Source: Roseovarius gahaiensis | GTDB lineage: Bacteria > Pseudomonadota > Alphaproteobacteria > Rhodobacterales > Rhodobacteraceae | Reading direction: 5' to 3' | Assembly: GCF_011601345.1 (NCBI RefSeq) | Contig: NZ_JAAORB010000002.1 | Location: forward strand, 124,001 to 188,000 | DNA: 64,000 nucleotides | The notes under the pieces: generated by a model | Told to the model about the DNA's origin: nothing | Databases searched by the model: none | Seen by the model: the letters and a program-made list of their open reading frames with translations, nothing else | In this document: one piece after another, positions 9,851-21,511 of the stretch | Numbering within the stretch: the stretch's first letter is position 1 | Layout: each line of letters opens with the position of its first letter | Program-made: the position numbers and the translations under genes

Positions 9851-10963
9851 ATGACTGGCCTGTATCTGTCTCAGTTGCGTCTGTCGCATTTCCGCTCACA
9901 CAAAGGCGCGCGGCTTGCGTTCGACGGCAGGCCTGTGGCCATTCATGGCCCAAACGGGGCCGGGAAAACCAATATACTCGAAGCGGTGTCGTTGTTTTCC
10001 CCCGGTCGCGGGATGCGCCGCGCGGCCGCGCAGGATATGGCCCGCCGCCCCGAGGCGTTGGGCTGGAAGGTCAGCGGTATTTTGCATTCGCTGCATCAGG
10101 TTCACGAGGTTGAAACCTGGTCAGAAGAGGGCGGCGCGCGGCAGGTTCGTATTGACGGAAAAGCTGCGTCGCAAACGGCGCTTGGCCGCATTGCACGGGT
10201 TCTTTGGCTTATTCCGTCGATGGATCGGCTCTGGATCGAGGCAACCGAAGGCCGTCGCCGGTTTCTGGACCGCATGACGCTCAGCTTCCGGCCCGATCAC
10301 GCAGATGCCACTCTGAGCTATGAAAAAGCCATGCGCGAACGCAACCGCCTATTGAAAGATCAGGTGCGCGATTCCCATTGGTATATCGCGCTTGAACGGC
10401 AGATGGCCGAAAGCGGCGCGGCAATCCATGCCAACAGATTGTTTGCAATCGACCAATTGCAGGCCGCGCAGGATGAGGCGGAAACCGCCTTTCCCGTGGC
10501 CGCGCTTGACTTGATCGCCACCGAAGGCACCCTGCCCGAGACACCGGCTGATCTGGCCGATGCCTTGGCCGAAAGCCGGTTTCGTGATCTGGCGGCAGGG
10601 CGCACCTTGGTGGGGCCGCACCGTGCCGATCTATACGCGGTTTATGCAGCCAAGGGCGTGCCCGCGCGCGAATGTTCAACAGGCGAGCAAAAAGCGCTTT
10701 TGGTGTCTTTGATCCTAGCCAATGCGCGTGCGCTTGCCCGCGATTTCGGTGCGCCGCCCGTATTGTTGCTGGATGAGGTCGCTGCCCATCTCGATGCTGG
10801 TCGCCGGGCCGCGCTTTACGATGAAATCTGTGCGCTTGGCGCGCAGGCTTGGATGACGGGCACCGGACCGGAACTTTTTGCCGAACTGGACGGCAGGGCG
10901 CAATTCATCGAAGTGACCGAAACAAACGGTATCAGCACCGTAAACGAAAGGCCTGCCCCATGA
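9851..10963 (+). CDS. recF: RecF recombination mediator
   Basis: A 370-residue SMC/ABC-type ATPase that helps load RecA at gaps. Visible motifs are Walker A GPNGAGKTNILEAV (about residue 35), the RecF phrase RRRFLDRMTLSF, the ABC signature region CSTGEQKALLVSLILA and Walker B VLLLDEVAAHLD. Length matches the family. It begins 37 bases after dnaN, and its stop overlaps the ATG of the next gene (ATGA), so the VOC and LysE genes are probably co-transcribed with it. Confidence 0.96.
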   Translation: MTGLYLSQLRLSHFRSHKGARLAFDGRPVAIHGPNGAGKTNILEAVSLFSPGRGMRRAAAQDMARRPEALGWKVSGILHSLHQVHEVETWSEEGGARQVRIDGKAASQTALGRIARVLWLIPSMDRLWIEATEGRRRFLDRMTLSFRPDHADATLSYEKAMRERNRLLKDQVRDSHWYIALERQMAESGAAIHANRLFAIDQLQAAQDEAETAFPVAALDLIATEGTLPETPADLADALAESRFRDLAAGRTLVGPHRADLYAVYAAKGVPARECSTGEQKALLVSLILANARALARDFGAPPVLLLDEVAAHLDAGRRAALYDEICALGAQAWMTGTGPELFAELDGRAQFIEVTETNGISTVNERPAP

Positions 10964-11391
10964 CCCCGCAACGCGTGACGCTTATCACTCTTGGTGTTCA
11001 GGATCTGGACCGGGCCAAAGCGTTCTATGCCGCGCTTGGTTGGCGTCCCGCTGAAGAAACGCCAAGTATCGTGTTTTACCAAATGCACGGGCAGGTCATC
11101 GGCCTGTTCGGGCGCGAGGACTTGGCCAAGGATCAGGGCCGCCCGGATGCCAATCTGGGCACGGGTGCGATGACCTTGGCGCAGAACTTCGACACCCAAG
11201 CCGAGGTGGATGCCGCTTTTGATCAGGCGGTCGCCGCAGGCGCGACGATCTTGAAGCGCCCGGAAATGGTGTTTTGGGGTGGGTATTCGGGCTATTATGC
11301 CGACCCAGATGGTCATGTCTGGGAGTTGGCGATGAATCCTTTTTGGTCCTTGGCCGCAGATGGCAGCCTGACCTTGCCGAGGGCTGAATGA
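10960..11391 (+). CDS. VOC-family (glyoxalase/bleomycin-resistance fold) protein
   Basis: A 143-residue protein made of one vicinal-oxygen-chelate unit with two beta-alpha-beta-beta-beta modules: VTLITLGVQDLDRAKAFYAAL at the N-terminus and GYSGYYADPDGHVWELAMNP near the C-terminus, the latter containing the usual metal-ligand Glu. The first-module His ligand typical of glyoxalase I is not evident, so glyoxalase activity should not be assumed. Its ATG overlaps the recF stop and its own stop overlaps the LysE start, giving tight translational coupling. Substrate unknown. Confidence 0.85.
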   Translation: MTPQRVTLITLGVQDLDRAKAFYAALGWRPAEETPSIVFYQMHGQVIGLFGREDLAKDQGRPDANLGTGAMTLAQNFDTQAEVDAAFDQAVAAGATILKRPEMVFWGGYSGYYADPDGHVWELAMNPFWSLAADGSLTLPRAE

Positions 11392-12008
11392 CCCTCTCAC
11401 TGTCTGATCTCGCGCTTTATGCGGGCGCCTTGCTGGTGCTGTTCCTTACCCCCGGTCCGGTGTGGCTAGCGATGCTGGCGCGTTCCATGTCGGGCGGGTT
11501 TCATGCGGCGTGGCCTTTGGCCCTTGGCGTGGTGGTGGGCGATATGCTTTGGCCTTTCTTGGCCATTCTTGGCGTCAGTTGGATTGTATCGGTGTTTTCG
11601 GGCTTCATGCTGGCGCTGCAAATTCTGGCTGTGGCGATGTTTGTCGGGATGGGTTTCTTGCTGATCCGCAATGCGGACCGTTCCATCGCTGCTGACAGCC
11701 GTCTGACCCGCCCGGGAACCTTGGCGGGCTTCATGGCCGGCTTGGCCGCAATCCTTGGTAATCCCAAGGCGATCCTGTTTTACATGGGCGTCTTGCCGGG
11801 GTTTTTTGATCTGTCCCGGATCACGCCGATGGATATCGCGGCCATCGTATTTTTGTCGTTTGTGATCCCGTTGATCGGCAATTTGTCACTTGCCCTGTTC
11901 GTGGATCGCATCCGCCGGATCATGAGTTCGCCGGGCGCCATCCGCCGAACAAACATCGTTTCGGGTTGGTTGCTGATCGTGGTTGGTGCCGCGATTGCGC
12001 TGACCTGA
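11388..12008 (+). CDS. LysE/RhtB-family amino-acid exporter
   Basis: A 206-residue inner-membrane protein with about five to six hydrophobic helices. The N-terminal motif FLTPGPVWLAMLARSMSGG and the following GVVVGDMLWPFLAILGVSW are hallmarks of the LysE/RhtB family, which exports amino acids or related small metabolites; AGLAAILGNPKAILFYMGVLP is another conserved loop. Its start overlaps the VOC stop. The exported substrate cannot be inferred. Confidence 0.9.
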   Translation: MTLSLSDLALYAGALLVLFLTPGPVWLAMLARSMSGGFHAAWPLALGVVVGDMLWPFLAILGVSWIVSVFSGFMLALQILAVAMFVGMGFLLIRNADRSIAADSRLTRPGTLAGFMAGLAAILGNPKAILFYMGVLPGFFDLSRITPMDIAAIVFLSFVIPLIGNLSLALFVDRIRRIMSSPGAIRRTNIVSGWLLIVVGAAIALT

Positions 12009-12010
12009 CA

Positions 12011-12035
12011 GCGCCGTTGACGGGCGGCGTTCTTC
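12011..12035 (+). terminator. Weak terminator-like hairpin after the LysE gene
   Basis: CGCCG (12012-12016) pairs with CGGCG (12025-12029), extended by a G-T pair, with an 8-base loop and an interrupted T-rich tail. It sits just after the exporter stop and before the gyrB promoter. Position supports the call more than strength does. Confidence 0.3.
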
Positions 12036-12067
12036 CCTTGTGGCGCAACCCCTAAATATTGGGGTAA

Positions 12068-14545
<2,478 letters not shown>

Positions 14546-14572
14546 TCAAAGGTTTTGTGCATGTTTCTTCTG

Positions 14573-14604
14573 AAGGGCGGCGATCGGGCCGCCCTTATTT
14601 TTTG
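14573..14604 (+). terminator. Strong Rho-independent terminator after gyrB
   Basis: A perfect 9-bp stem, AAGGGCGGC (14573-14581) with GCCGCCCTT (14588-14596), has a 6-base loop and is followed by ATTTTTTG. It lies 28 bases after the gyrB stop. Confidence 0.9.
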
Positions 14605-14795
14605 TTTGATAGCACGTGTTTGCAGCCACCGGCATGGAAAGCGGTCGCGGATAGATCGTGCTTGCGTTAGGCTGCACGCAGGCACCGCAACATAGTTTGC
14701 CGTAGCATAACGTGACAATCGGTGCTGATCGGGCCAAGTTGTGCCGCCACGCCAAAAAGCCATAACGCCAAAATTAGGAGCGTTCCCAACCGCCG

Positions 14796-15440
14796 ATGAC
14801 AACGCCACAGATGCCAACGCAACAACCGTCACCACCAATTGATTTGGACCGCCTTATCGCCTGTCCCAATTGCGATGCGCTTTACACGACGCCAACGGTC
14901 GAGTCCCAAGACAAGGCATATTGCGGGCGCTGCCACACGGTTTTGATTGCGCCAAGACGCAAGGCTGGAAAGCAATTGATTGCCTTGGCTCTGACCGTTT
15001 TGATCCTGATCACCGCCGCCACGCTGTTTCCATTTCTAGCCATTGATGCTGGTGGCATGCACCATGACGCGTCTATCCTGCAAACGGCGTTTGCATTCGA
15101 GGGCGCGTTGCTGGGCCTGTCGGTTGCCGTGATGATGTTCATCGTCGTCATTCCGATGCTACGGCTGATCTTGCTGATTTATGTGCTGACCCCCATCATC
15201 CGCGATCGCCCGCCGGCCCGGTGGGCCAAACGTGCTTTTGGCCTGTCCGAGGCGTTGAACCCTTGGTCGATGGCAGAAATTTTCGCACTTGGCTGCGCTG
15301 TCGCCTTGGTCAAGCTGAGTGATTTGGCGCAGGTTCAATACGGTCCGGCGGCGTGGCTGTTTGCGATTCTCGTTGTGATTGTTGTTGTGACCGATTCCTT
15401 GATGTGCAGGTATTCGATATGGAAGTCTCTGGATCAGTAA
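14796..15440 (+). CDS. PqiA-like membrane protein, first half
   Basis: A 214-residue inner-membrane protein of the paraquat-inducible protein A family. It has an N-terminal zinc ribbon (CPNC near residue 28 and CGRC near residue 49), followed by four hydrophobic helices and the phrase LFPFLAIDAGG. E. coli PqiA has two such units fused; here each unit is its own gene. It opens a compact operon with a second PqiA unit, PqiB and PqiC, which in other bacteria forms an envelope-spanning lipid-transport bridge. An AGGAG lies 16 bases before the ATG, longer than usual, so a slightly different start is possible. Confidence 0.85.
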   Translation: MTTPQMPTQQPSPPIDLDRLIACPNCDALYTTPTVESQDKAYCGRCHTVLIAPRRKAGKQLIALALTVLILITAATLFPFLAIDAGGMHHDASILQTAFAFEGALLGLSVAVMMFIVVIPMLRLILLIYVLTPIIRDRPPARWAKRAFGLSEALNPWSMAEIFALGCAVALVKLSDLAQVQYGPAAWLFAILVVIVVVTDSLMCRYSIWKSLDQ

Positions 15441-16093
15441 CAACCGCGCGGGATATGGGCCTTGTTGGCTGCACCCGGTGTTACAGTGTGTCGTCACGCG
15501 GCACGGCGCATTGCCCCCGCTGCGGCAGTGCTTTGCAGTCGCGGGACAGGCTGTCATTGCAAAAGGTCTGGGCGTGGTGGCTGGTGGGTTTGATGTGTTA
15601 CATTCCCGCCAATCTATACCCTATGTTGGAGACGCGCACCCTTGTCAGTGTCCAAAGTGACACGATTGTGGGCGGCGCAGTAGATTTGGCGCGTCACGGA
15701 AATTGGGGCGTGGCGGCGATTATTCTGGTGGCCAGCGTTTTGATACCCGTCGTCAAGTTCGTAATTGTCGCCGGGTTGGCGCTTGGCGTGTGGTTGGGGC
15801 CAAAGGTGCCCGAGGGGCAGCGTCATTTCTGGTATGAGATTGTTGAGTATATCGGGCGCTGGTCCATGATCGACGTGTTTGTCGTTGCGATCCTGTCGTC
15901 GCTGGTTCAACTTCAAGCCTTGGCATCCATCACGCCGGGCCGGGCCAGCCTGTTCTTCGCCCTATCGGTGATATTCACGATGCTTGCGGCCAAAAGCTTT
16001 GACAGCCGTCTGATTTGGGATACTGGCCAATCCGATATTGCATCCAACCGCAGAACACCTGCTGTTGATGTCAAAGGAGACCTTTCAGCTTGA
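15419..16093 (+). CDS. PqiA-like membrane protein, second half
   Basis: A 224-residue protein with the same plan as the gene before it: a zinc ribbon (CTRC and CPRC) then four membrane helices including MCYIPANLYPMLETRT, a phrase diagnostic of PqiA. The start was placed at the ATG at 15419 (MEVSGSVTT); the frame is open further upstream but reads nonsense inside the neighbour. It overlaps the end of the first PqiA unit by 22 bases, indicating translational coupling. The pair probably form the two halves of one PqiA. Confidence 0.85.
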   Translation: MEVSGSVTTARDMGLVGCTRCYSVSSRGTAHCPRCGSALQSRDRLSLQKVWAWWLVGLMCYIPANLYPMLETRTLVSVQSDTIVGGAVDLARHGNWGVAAIILVASVLIPVVKFVIVAGLALGVWLGPKVPEGQRHFWYEIVEYIGRWSMIDVFVVAILSSLVQLQALASITPGRASLFFALSVIFTMLAAKSFDSRLIWDTGQSDIASNRRTPAVDVKGDLSA

Positions 16094-18183
16094 CGAGTGA
16101 CAGCCAACATCCCCCGACGCCCCCGATCAAAAAAGGCGACCAAACCCTGTTCCAGCGGGTCACGATCGTTTGGATCGTGCCATTGATTGCCGTGGTGGCT
16201 GTTTTGGCCATTGCCGCACAGGCGTATTTTGATCGTGGCCCCCTGATCACCGTCAGCTTTGAAAACGCATCGGGTATTCAGCCGGGCACGACCGAATTGC
16301 GCTATCGGGATGTGACTGTTGGTTTGGTTGAAGATGTCAGCTTTGCTGACGGGCTGGATCGTGTGCTTGTGGCGATCCGGATCGATAAGGATGTGGCGCC
16401 CTATGTTGATGCAAGCTCTCAGTTTTGGGTCGTGCGCCCGCAAGTGACGGCGCAAGGTGTCTCGGGCCTGAACACGGTTCTGTCCGGGGTCTATATCGAA
16501 AGCCTGTGGGACAATACGCCAGACGGCGTCACCTACGAATTTTCCGGTTTGCCTGACGCGCCCTTGGAAAAAGCAGGCCAAGATGGTTTGCGCATCACGT
16601 TGCGCGCTTCGGGAAAGGCCACGCTGACCCAAAACGCACCAATCCTGTATCGCGGGATCACCGTTGGCCGACTTGGCAAGACGAAGATCGCGCAAGATGG
16701 CTCCGCCGCCGAGGCGGAGGCCCTGATATTCAAACCACACGACAGGTTGATCAGTTCTGCAACACGGTTCTGGGACGCGTCGGGGTTTTCTTTTTCGCTT
16801 GGCCAGAATGGCGCTGCGCTTGATTTTTCGTCGCTCGCCTCGTTGGTTTCGGGTGGGGTGACGTTTGAAACCATGGTGTCGGGCGGCGAAGCGGTTGACC
16901 CCGGCGACAGTTTTGTTGTGCACCCTGATGAATCGACGGCGCGGTCCAGTATTTTTGCCCGCGACGATAGCGAAAACCTGACCATATCTGCAGTGTTCGA
17001 CGAAAACGTCGAAGGCTTGGCAACAGATGCTGCGGTCGAGTTGAACGGCCTGCGCATTGGTCGGGTCAGCGCATTGAACGGGTTGGTCGACCCCGAAGCA
17101 TTTGGTGATACGCAGGTGCGGTTGATCGTGACCCTGTCGATTAGCCCCGGCCGCCTTGGCCTTGCTGGCAAGGCCAGCACCGAAGCGGCGCTGGACTTTT
17201 TGCGCCAGCGGGTGGAACAGGGATTGCGCGCGCGGCTGACCACCGCCTCGATCCTGACGGGCGGGTTGAAAGTTGAATTGATTGATGTCCCCGATGCTTC
17301 TGCCGCCGAACTTGAAACCGGCGACTCGGGCGCGCTTTATATACCGACCACGCAAAGTGACATTGCCGATGTGTCGGCCACCGCCCAAGGTGTGTTTGAA
17401 CGCATCAATGCCTTGCCGGTCGAGGAGGTGATGGCACAAGCCATCAACCTGATGGACAACGCAAATACCCTGATCACCAATGAGGATCTGCGCAATGTTC
17501 CGCAAACCTTGAACGGATTGCTTGGGGATGCGCGCGGCTTGGTGACGTCGGATGATGTGCAAACACTGCCCGCTCGATTGAACGATGTCGTTGCCGACCT
17601 TCAGGACACGCTGACCCGGTTGAACGACGCGCAGACAGTCGAACGGCTGACCGATGCCGTCGACAGCGCGACCGAAGCTGCGGAAGGTGTCACCACGGCG
17701 GTATCTGGTGTTCCCGATTTGATCGAAAGACTGAATGCAGTGGCGGCCAAGGCTGAAACGGTTGAGATTGACCGGCTGGCCAATGATTTAAGCGCGTTGT
17801 TGACCACCACCGAAACCTTGCTGGCCAGCGATGCTGCGGCTGAATTGCCCACCAAGTTGAACAGTGCCTTGTCTGAACTGAGTGCTGTTCTGGCGCAATT
17901 GCGCGAAGGCGGCGTTGTGGAAAACGCCACGAACGCCTTGGCGTCTGCCAGTCAGGCCGCCGACACCGTTGCCGAGGCGGGCCGAGACCTGCCCGACCTG
18001 ATCAAGCAGGCCCAAGGGGTTCTGGCGCGTGCCAATTCCACATTGGAAGGCTACGAGGCCAGCAATGGCCTTGGTCGCGATGCGCGCACGGCCCTGATCG
18101 AGGTGCAAAAAGCCGCCAAGGCGGTCGCCTCGCTGGCGCGCGCGATTGAACGAAACCCGAATTCCCTCCTTACAGGACGATGA
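16090..18183 (+). CDS. pqiB: PqiB-like MCE-domain protein
   Basis: A 697-residue MCE (mammalian cell entry) protein. An N-terminal membrane helix (VWIVPLIAVVAVLAIAA, about 19-35) anchors it. Repeated MCE units follow, with phrases such as SGIQPGTTELRYRDVTVGLV, and then a long helical C-terminus with Ala-rich repeats that in PqiB forms a needle across the periplasm. The start is the TTG at 16090, overlapping the upstream stop (TTGA) with AAAGGAGA before it. Family function: lipid movement between membranes; its direction is not decided by sequence. E. coli PqiB is somewhat shorter (about 546 residues). Confidence 0.88.
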   Translation: MTSDSQHPPTPPIKKGDQTLFQRVTIVWIVPLIAVVAVLAIAAQAYFDRGPLITVSFENASGIQPGTTELRYRDVTVGLVEDVSFADGLDRVLVAIRIDKDVAPYVDASSQFWVVRPQVTAQGVSGLNTVLSGVYIESLWDNTPDGVTYEFSGLPDAPLEKAGQDGLRITLRASGKATLTQNAPILYRGITVGRLGKTKIAQDGSAAEAEALIFKPHDRLISSATRFWDASGFSFSLGQNGAALDFSSLASLVSGGVTFETMVSGGEAVDPGDSFVVHPDESTARSSIFARDDSENLTISAVFDENVEGLATDAAVELNGLRIGRVSALNGLVDPEAFGDTQVRLIVTLSISPGRLGLAGKASTEAALDFLRQRVEQGLRARLTTASILTGGLKVELIDVPDASAAELETGDSGALYIPTTQSDIADVSATAQGVFERINALPVEEVMAQAINLMDNANTLITNEDLRNVPQTLNGLLGDARGLVTSDDVQTLPARLNDVVADLQDTLTRLNDAQTVERLTDAVDSATEAAEGVTTAVSGVPDLIERLNAVAAKAETVEIDRLANDLSALLTTTETLLASDAAAELPTKLNSALSELSAVLAQLREGGVVENATNALASASQAADTVAEAGRDLPDLIKQAQGVLARANSTLEGYEASNGLGRDARTALIEVQKAAKAVASLARAIERNPNSLLTGR

Positions 18184-18755
18184 GTATCATGCGCAAAATT
18201 GGATTTACCCCGTTCGTTCTAATGGCTTTTGTCCTGTCCGCGTGCAGTGGGGCCCAAGATCAACGGATCACCGTACCCAAGGCGCAGGTCGATGCAACAC
18301 AGCGTATCAGCTACGACGCGGTTGCGCTGCGTGAGGTGTCACTCCCGACTTATGCCGCCTCAGAGGATATTTATGTGGCCGATGCCAATGGCCGCCTCAG
18401 CATGACAGCGGGCCTTTTGTGGGCCGACGATCCAAGCCGGGCCATCACGCTAGAGCTTTCGCGCTACCTGTCCCAGATTACAGGGGCGCAGGTTGCCTCG
18501 GCACCATGGCCGTTTGAAGGCTACCCTGATGCGGACATCGAGGTTCGGATCGAAGATATGCTGGCGCTTTCTGACAATACGTTCAGGCTAAGCGGTCAGT
18601 ATTTCGTGGCCCCGGAAAACGGGCGCGACCGAGCAAAACTGTTCGATCTTAGCGTTGCGATTGCTGGCGAGGCTGGCGCGACAGACATTGCCGCCGCGCG
18701 CGGCCAAGCGGTGCGCGATCTGGCGCTGACGATTGCCCGCGACGGCTTGCGCTAA
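18180..18755 (+). CDS. pqiC: PqiC-like lipoprotein (ABC-type transport auxiliary family)
   Basis: A 191-residue lipoprotein with a signal peptide ending in the lipobox LSAC (Cys near residue 22). It has the PqiC/DUF330 pattern: an early DATQRISYDAVALREVSLPTY strand region and a mid-protein EVRIEDMLAL segment. It starts on the ATGA overlap with pqiB, so it closes the pqi operon. By analogy it sits in the outer membrane and contacts the PqiB needle. It converges on the M16 peptidase gene with a 3-base gap. Confidence 0.85.
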   Translation: MSIMRKIGFTPFVLMAFVLSACSGAQDQRITVPKAQVDATQRISYDAVALREVSLPTYAASEDIYVADANGRLSMTAGLLWADDPSRAITLELSRYLSQITGAQVASAPWPFEGYPDADIEVRIEDMLALSDNTFRLSGQYFVAPENGRDRAKLFDLSVAIAGEAGATDIAAARGQAVRDLALTIARDGLR

Positions 18756-18758
18756 AGA

Positions 18759-20081
18759 TCAACCGCCGGGTTTGATCGAGCTGGTCAGCCCCTCCGGCTG
18801 ACCCACCACGACAAACGTCAGCTTTGCCGGGTCCACCAACTCTTGGGCGACCCGGTTGACATCCTCCAGCGTGACCGCATTGACCATATCGTTACGGTTG
18901 CTGATATAGTCAGTTTCCAGCCCCTCCATCTGCATTGAAACAGCGATATTGGCAATCGGGGCGTTCCCGTCAAACCGCAGTGGATACGCGCCGGTCAGAT
19001 AGGTTTTCGCATCGTTAAGTTCGGCCTGTGTGACCCCTTCGCTGCGCAGGCGATCCCACTCGGACCGGATCACGTCAATCGATTCAGCGATGCGGCCATT
19101 GGCCGAGGCGACAGACCCCAGCCAAAGGTCTGCATGGTCCTTGTTCGCCAGATAGGAATAGACACCATAGGTCAAACCGCGCTTTTCGCGAACTTCCTGC
19201 ATCAACCTGCTTTCAAAAGATCCACCGCCAAGAATGTGGTTCAGAATGTAGGCTGCAAAGAAATCAGGATCATCGCGATCAATGCCGGGCTGGCCGAACA
19301 TGACAACCGATTGCGGTGTGTCAAATTCCACGATCTGGATGCCGCCGGGCATATTGATATCCGCGGCACCCGGCAGACCAGCGCCGGTTTCGGGCAGGTC
19401 AAGCAAAAGATCGTCCAAAAGGGCGGCAAGCTCTTGTTCGGTGATGTCGCCCACGGCACTGACATACAGCCGGTCACGGGTCAGCGCAGCCCGATGGGCC
19501 TTGACGATATCCTCGCGCGTCAATTCGGCCACGCTGTCCAGCGTTCCATATTCGGGCCGGCCATAGGGATGATCGCCGTAAACCAGTTTGGCAAAGGCAT
19601 CGCCAGCGATATCGCGCGGGTCTTTCTGGTTCGAGCGGATGATCGAATTGACCTGTGCGCGCACGCGATCAATGGCGCTTTGGTCAAAGCTGGGGTTCAC
19701 CAGACTTTCGCGCAAAAGAGCGACGGCTTCGTCCCGGTTTTCCGTCAAGAAGCGTGCGGAAACGCCAACACTGTCATCAGAGGCATCATAGCGGAATGAG
19801 GCTGCAAGGGCTTCGGTTTCGCGGGCAAAAGCGCGCGCGTCCATGTCACCGGCGCCTTCTTCCAACAGCCCCACCATCAGATTGGTCACACCGTCTTTGT
19901 CCTGTGGATCCAACGATGTGCCGCCCTGAAAGCGCAGTTCAAGCGCCACAAAGGGAATAGAATGTTCTTCGACCAGCCAAGCATCGATGCCGCCCGGTGT
20001 GGTCATTTCCTTGATGTTCACTTCGGCCCATGCCGGCAGCGCCGCACACAGTGCCAAGACGGGCAATAACAGACGTATCAT
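18759..20081 (-). CDS. M16-family peptidase homologue lacking the zinc motif
   Basis: A 440-residue periplasmic protein with a Sec signal peptide (MIRLLLPVLALCAALPAWAE). Both M16 domains are recognisable, but the HxxEH zinc motif is absent: the equivalent segment reads GVTNLMVGLLEEGAG. The Arg/Tyr region common to M16 non-catalytic partners is kept (FESRLMQEVREKRGLTYG). Its ATG overlaps the stop of the active M16 gene. Inference: the two form a heterodimer, as in other M16B pairs, with this subunit helping substrate binding. The start at 20081 was chosen for its signal peptide. Confidence 0.9.
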   Translation of the reverse strand: MIRLLLPVLALCAALPAWAEVNIKEMTTPGGIDAWLVEEHSIPFVALELRFQGGTSLDPQDKDGVTNLMVGLLEEGAGDMDARAFARETEALAASFRYDASDDSVGVSARFLTENRDEAVALLRESLVNPSFDQSAIDRVRAQVNSIIRSNQKDPRDIAGDAFAKLVYGDHPYGRPEYGTLDSVAELTREDIVKAHRAALTRDRLYVSAVGDITEQELAALLDDLLLDLPETGAGLPGAADINMPGGIQIVEFDTPQSVVMFGQPGIDRDDPDFFAAYILNHILGGGSFESRLMQEVREKRGLTYGVYSYLANKDHADLWLGSVASANGRIAESIDVIRSEWDRLRSEGVTQAELNDAKTYLTGAYPLRFDGNAPIANIAVSMQMEGLETDYISNRNDMVNAVTLEDVNRVAQELVDPAKLTFVVVGQPEGLTSSIKPGG

Positions 20082-21418
20082 TGGGTCACCTCCGGCGCGG
20101 TCAGCCATCCAGTCACGGCGTTGTCGCGATCCAGCACATCACGGGCCGCGGCCATGATTTGATCGGGTGTCACGGCCTGCACGATGTCGGGCCATGCTTG
20201 CACATCTTCAATGGTCAGGCCTTGGGTCAGCGCCCGGCCATACCGATTGGCCATGCGGTTTACGTCATCGCGTTCATAGGTCATCGACGCCCGCAACTGC
20301 ATCTTGATCCTATCCAGCTGATCAGAATCAATCCCGGTTTCCAAAAACCCGGTAAGAACGTCGTCCATCGCGTCTTCGGCCTGTTGCAAGGTCACGCCGG
20401 GGGCGGGGACAACAACAAGATTGAAGGTTGTGTCGTCCAAAGACGTCCCGCTGTAGTAAACTGCGGTATTGACCGCCTGTTGGGTGTCGAACTGCAGCGC
20501 CTCTGCCAGAACCGAGGTTGACCCCCCGCCCAAAACCTCGGCAAGCAGGGTCAGCGCGGCGGCCTTTTCTTGCGCGCCACTGTCCCGCTCGGGTGCTAGA
20601 TATGACCGGGTCACATAAGGTTGCGCGACGCGCGGATCTTCGAACACCAGCCGTCTTTCCGCCATCTGGCGCGGCTCTTGTGGGCGGGCCCGCTGGGGCA
20701 GGTCGGGGTTGGCGGGCAATTTCCCGTAATGTGTCTGGGCAAGTGTGCGCACTTCTTCGGGGGTCACATCCCCCGCGACGATCAGGATGGCATTATTCGG
20801 AGCATAATAGGTTTCGTAATACTCCAACGCATCTTGCAGGCCCAGTTTCTCCATCTCGGATTGCCAGCCGATAATTGGGACACCGTAGGGGTGGTTCATA
20901 TATTGCGCAGCATTCTTCTGTTCGCGCATCAAGGCACCGGGGTTGTTTTCAACCCTCTGGTTGCGCTCTTCGATGATCACGTCGCGTTCGGTTTTAATGT
21001 CGTCTTCGCCCAATTGCAGATTGACCATACGGTCACTTTCCATCTGCATCATCAGATCCAGACGGTCGGCCGCAACACGCTGAAAATAGGCGGTATAGTC
21101 ATAGCTGGTGAACGCATTGTCGCTGCCGCCATTGCGGGCGACGGTCGCGGAAAATTCACCTGGCTCCATGGTTTCGGTGCCTTTGAACAGCAAGTGTTCC
21201 AGAAAATGTGCCACGCCGGACACGCCTGGCATCTCGTCCGCTGCGCCGGCCCGGTACCAGACCATATGCACAACAACCGGGGCCCGGTGATCTTCGATCG
21301 CGACCACGTCCATCCCGTTGTCCAAGGTGAATGAGCTGACCTGATCCTCAGCGGCACGCAATCCGGCGGGCAGGGTTATGGCGATAGACAATAAGGCGCT
21401 GGCAATCAGTCGGCGCAT
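20078..21418 (-). CDS. M16-family zinc peptidase, catalytic subunit
   Basis: A 446-residue periplasmic protease. After a signal peptide (MRRLIASALLSIAITLPAGLRAAE is the N-terminal region, cleavage near ALRA/RAAE) comes the inverted zinc motif in GVAHFLEHLLFKG (HxxEH) with the downstream Glu ligand region VIIEERNQR. M16 enzymes degrade peptides in a closed chamber. The gene is coupled to the inactive partner by an ATGA overlap. The frame extends upstream to 21490, but the signal peptide supports the ATG at 21418. Confidence 0.93.
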   Translation of the reverse strand: MRRLIASALLSIAITLPAGLRAAEDQVSSFTLDNGMDVVAIEDHRAPVVVHMVWYRAGAADEMPGVSGVAHFLEHLLFKGTETMEPGEFSATVARNGGSDNAFTSYDYTAYFQRVAADRLDLMMQMESDRMVNLQLGEDDIKTERDVIIEERNQRVENNPGALMREQKNAAQYMNHPYGVPIIGWQSEMEKLGLQDALEYYETYYAPNNAILIVAGDVTPEEVRTLAQTHYGKLPANPDLPQRARPQEPRQMAERRLVFEDPRVAQPYVTRSYLAPERDSGAQEKAAALTLLAEVLGGGSTSVLAEALQFDTQQAVNTAVYYSGTSLDDTTFNLVVVPAPGVTLQQAEDAMDDVLTGFLETGIDSDQLDRIKMQLRASMTYERDDVNRMANRYGRALTQGLTIEDVQAWPDIVQAVTPDQIMAAARDVLDRDNAVTGWLTAPEVTQ

Positions 21419-21511
21419 GGCAAACTCCGTTTTCGGCGAACGTTGATGTATAGATACGTTGCCGTCGCGGGGTTTCAAGCGCGCTGACAATGTCGTGAAA
21501 GCGCGCGACGG

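Noticed and set aside
15913-17562. 549-codon open frame on the minus strand opposite pqiB
   Set aside because: A shadow frame in GC-rich DNA with no family features; pqiB on the plus strand is clearly real.
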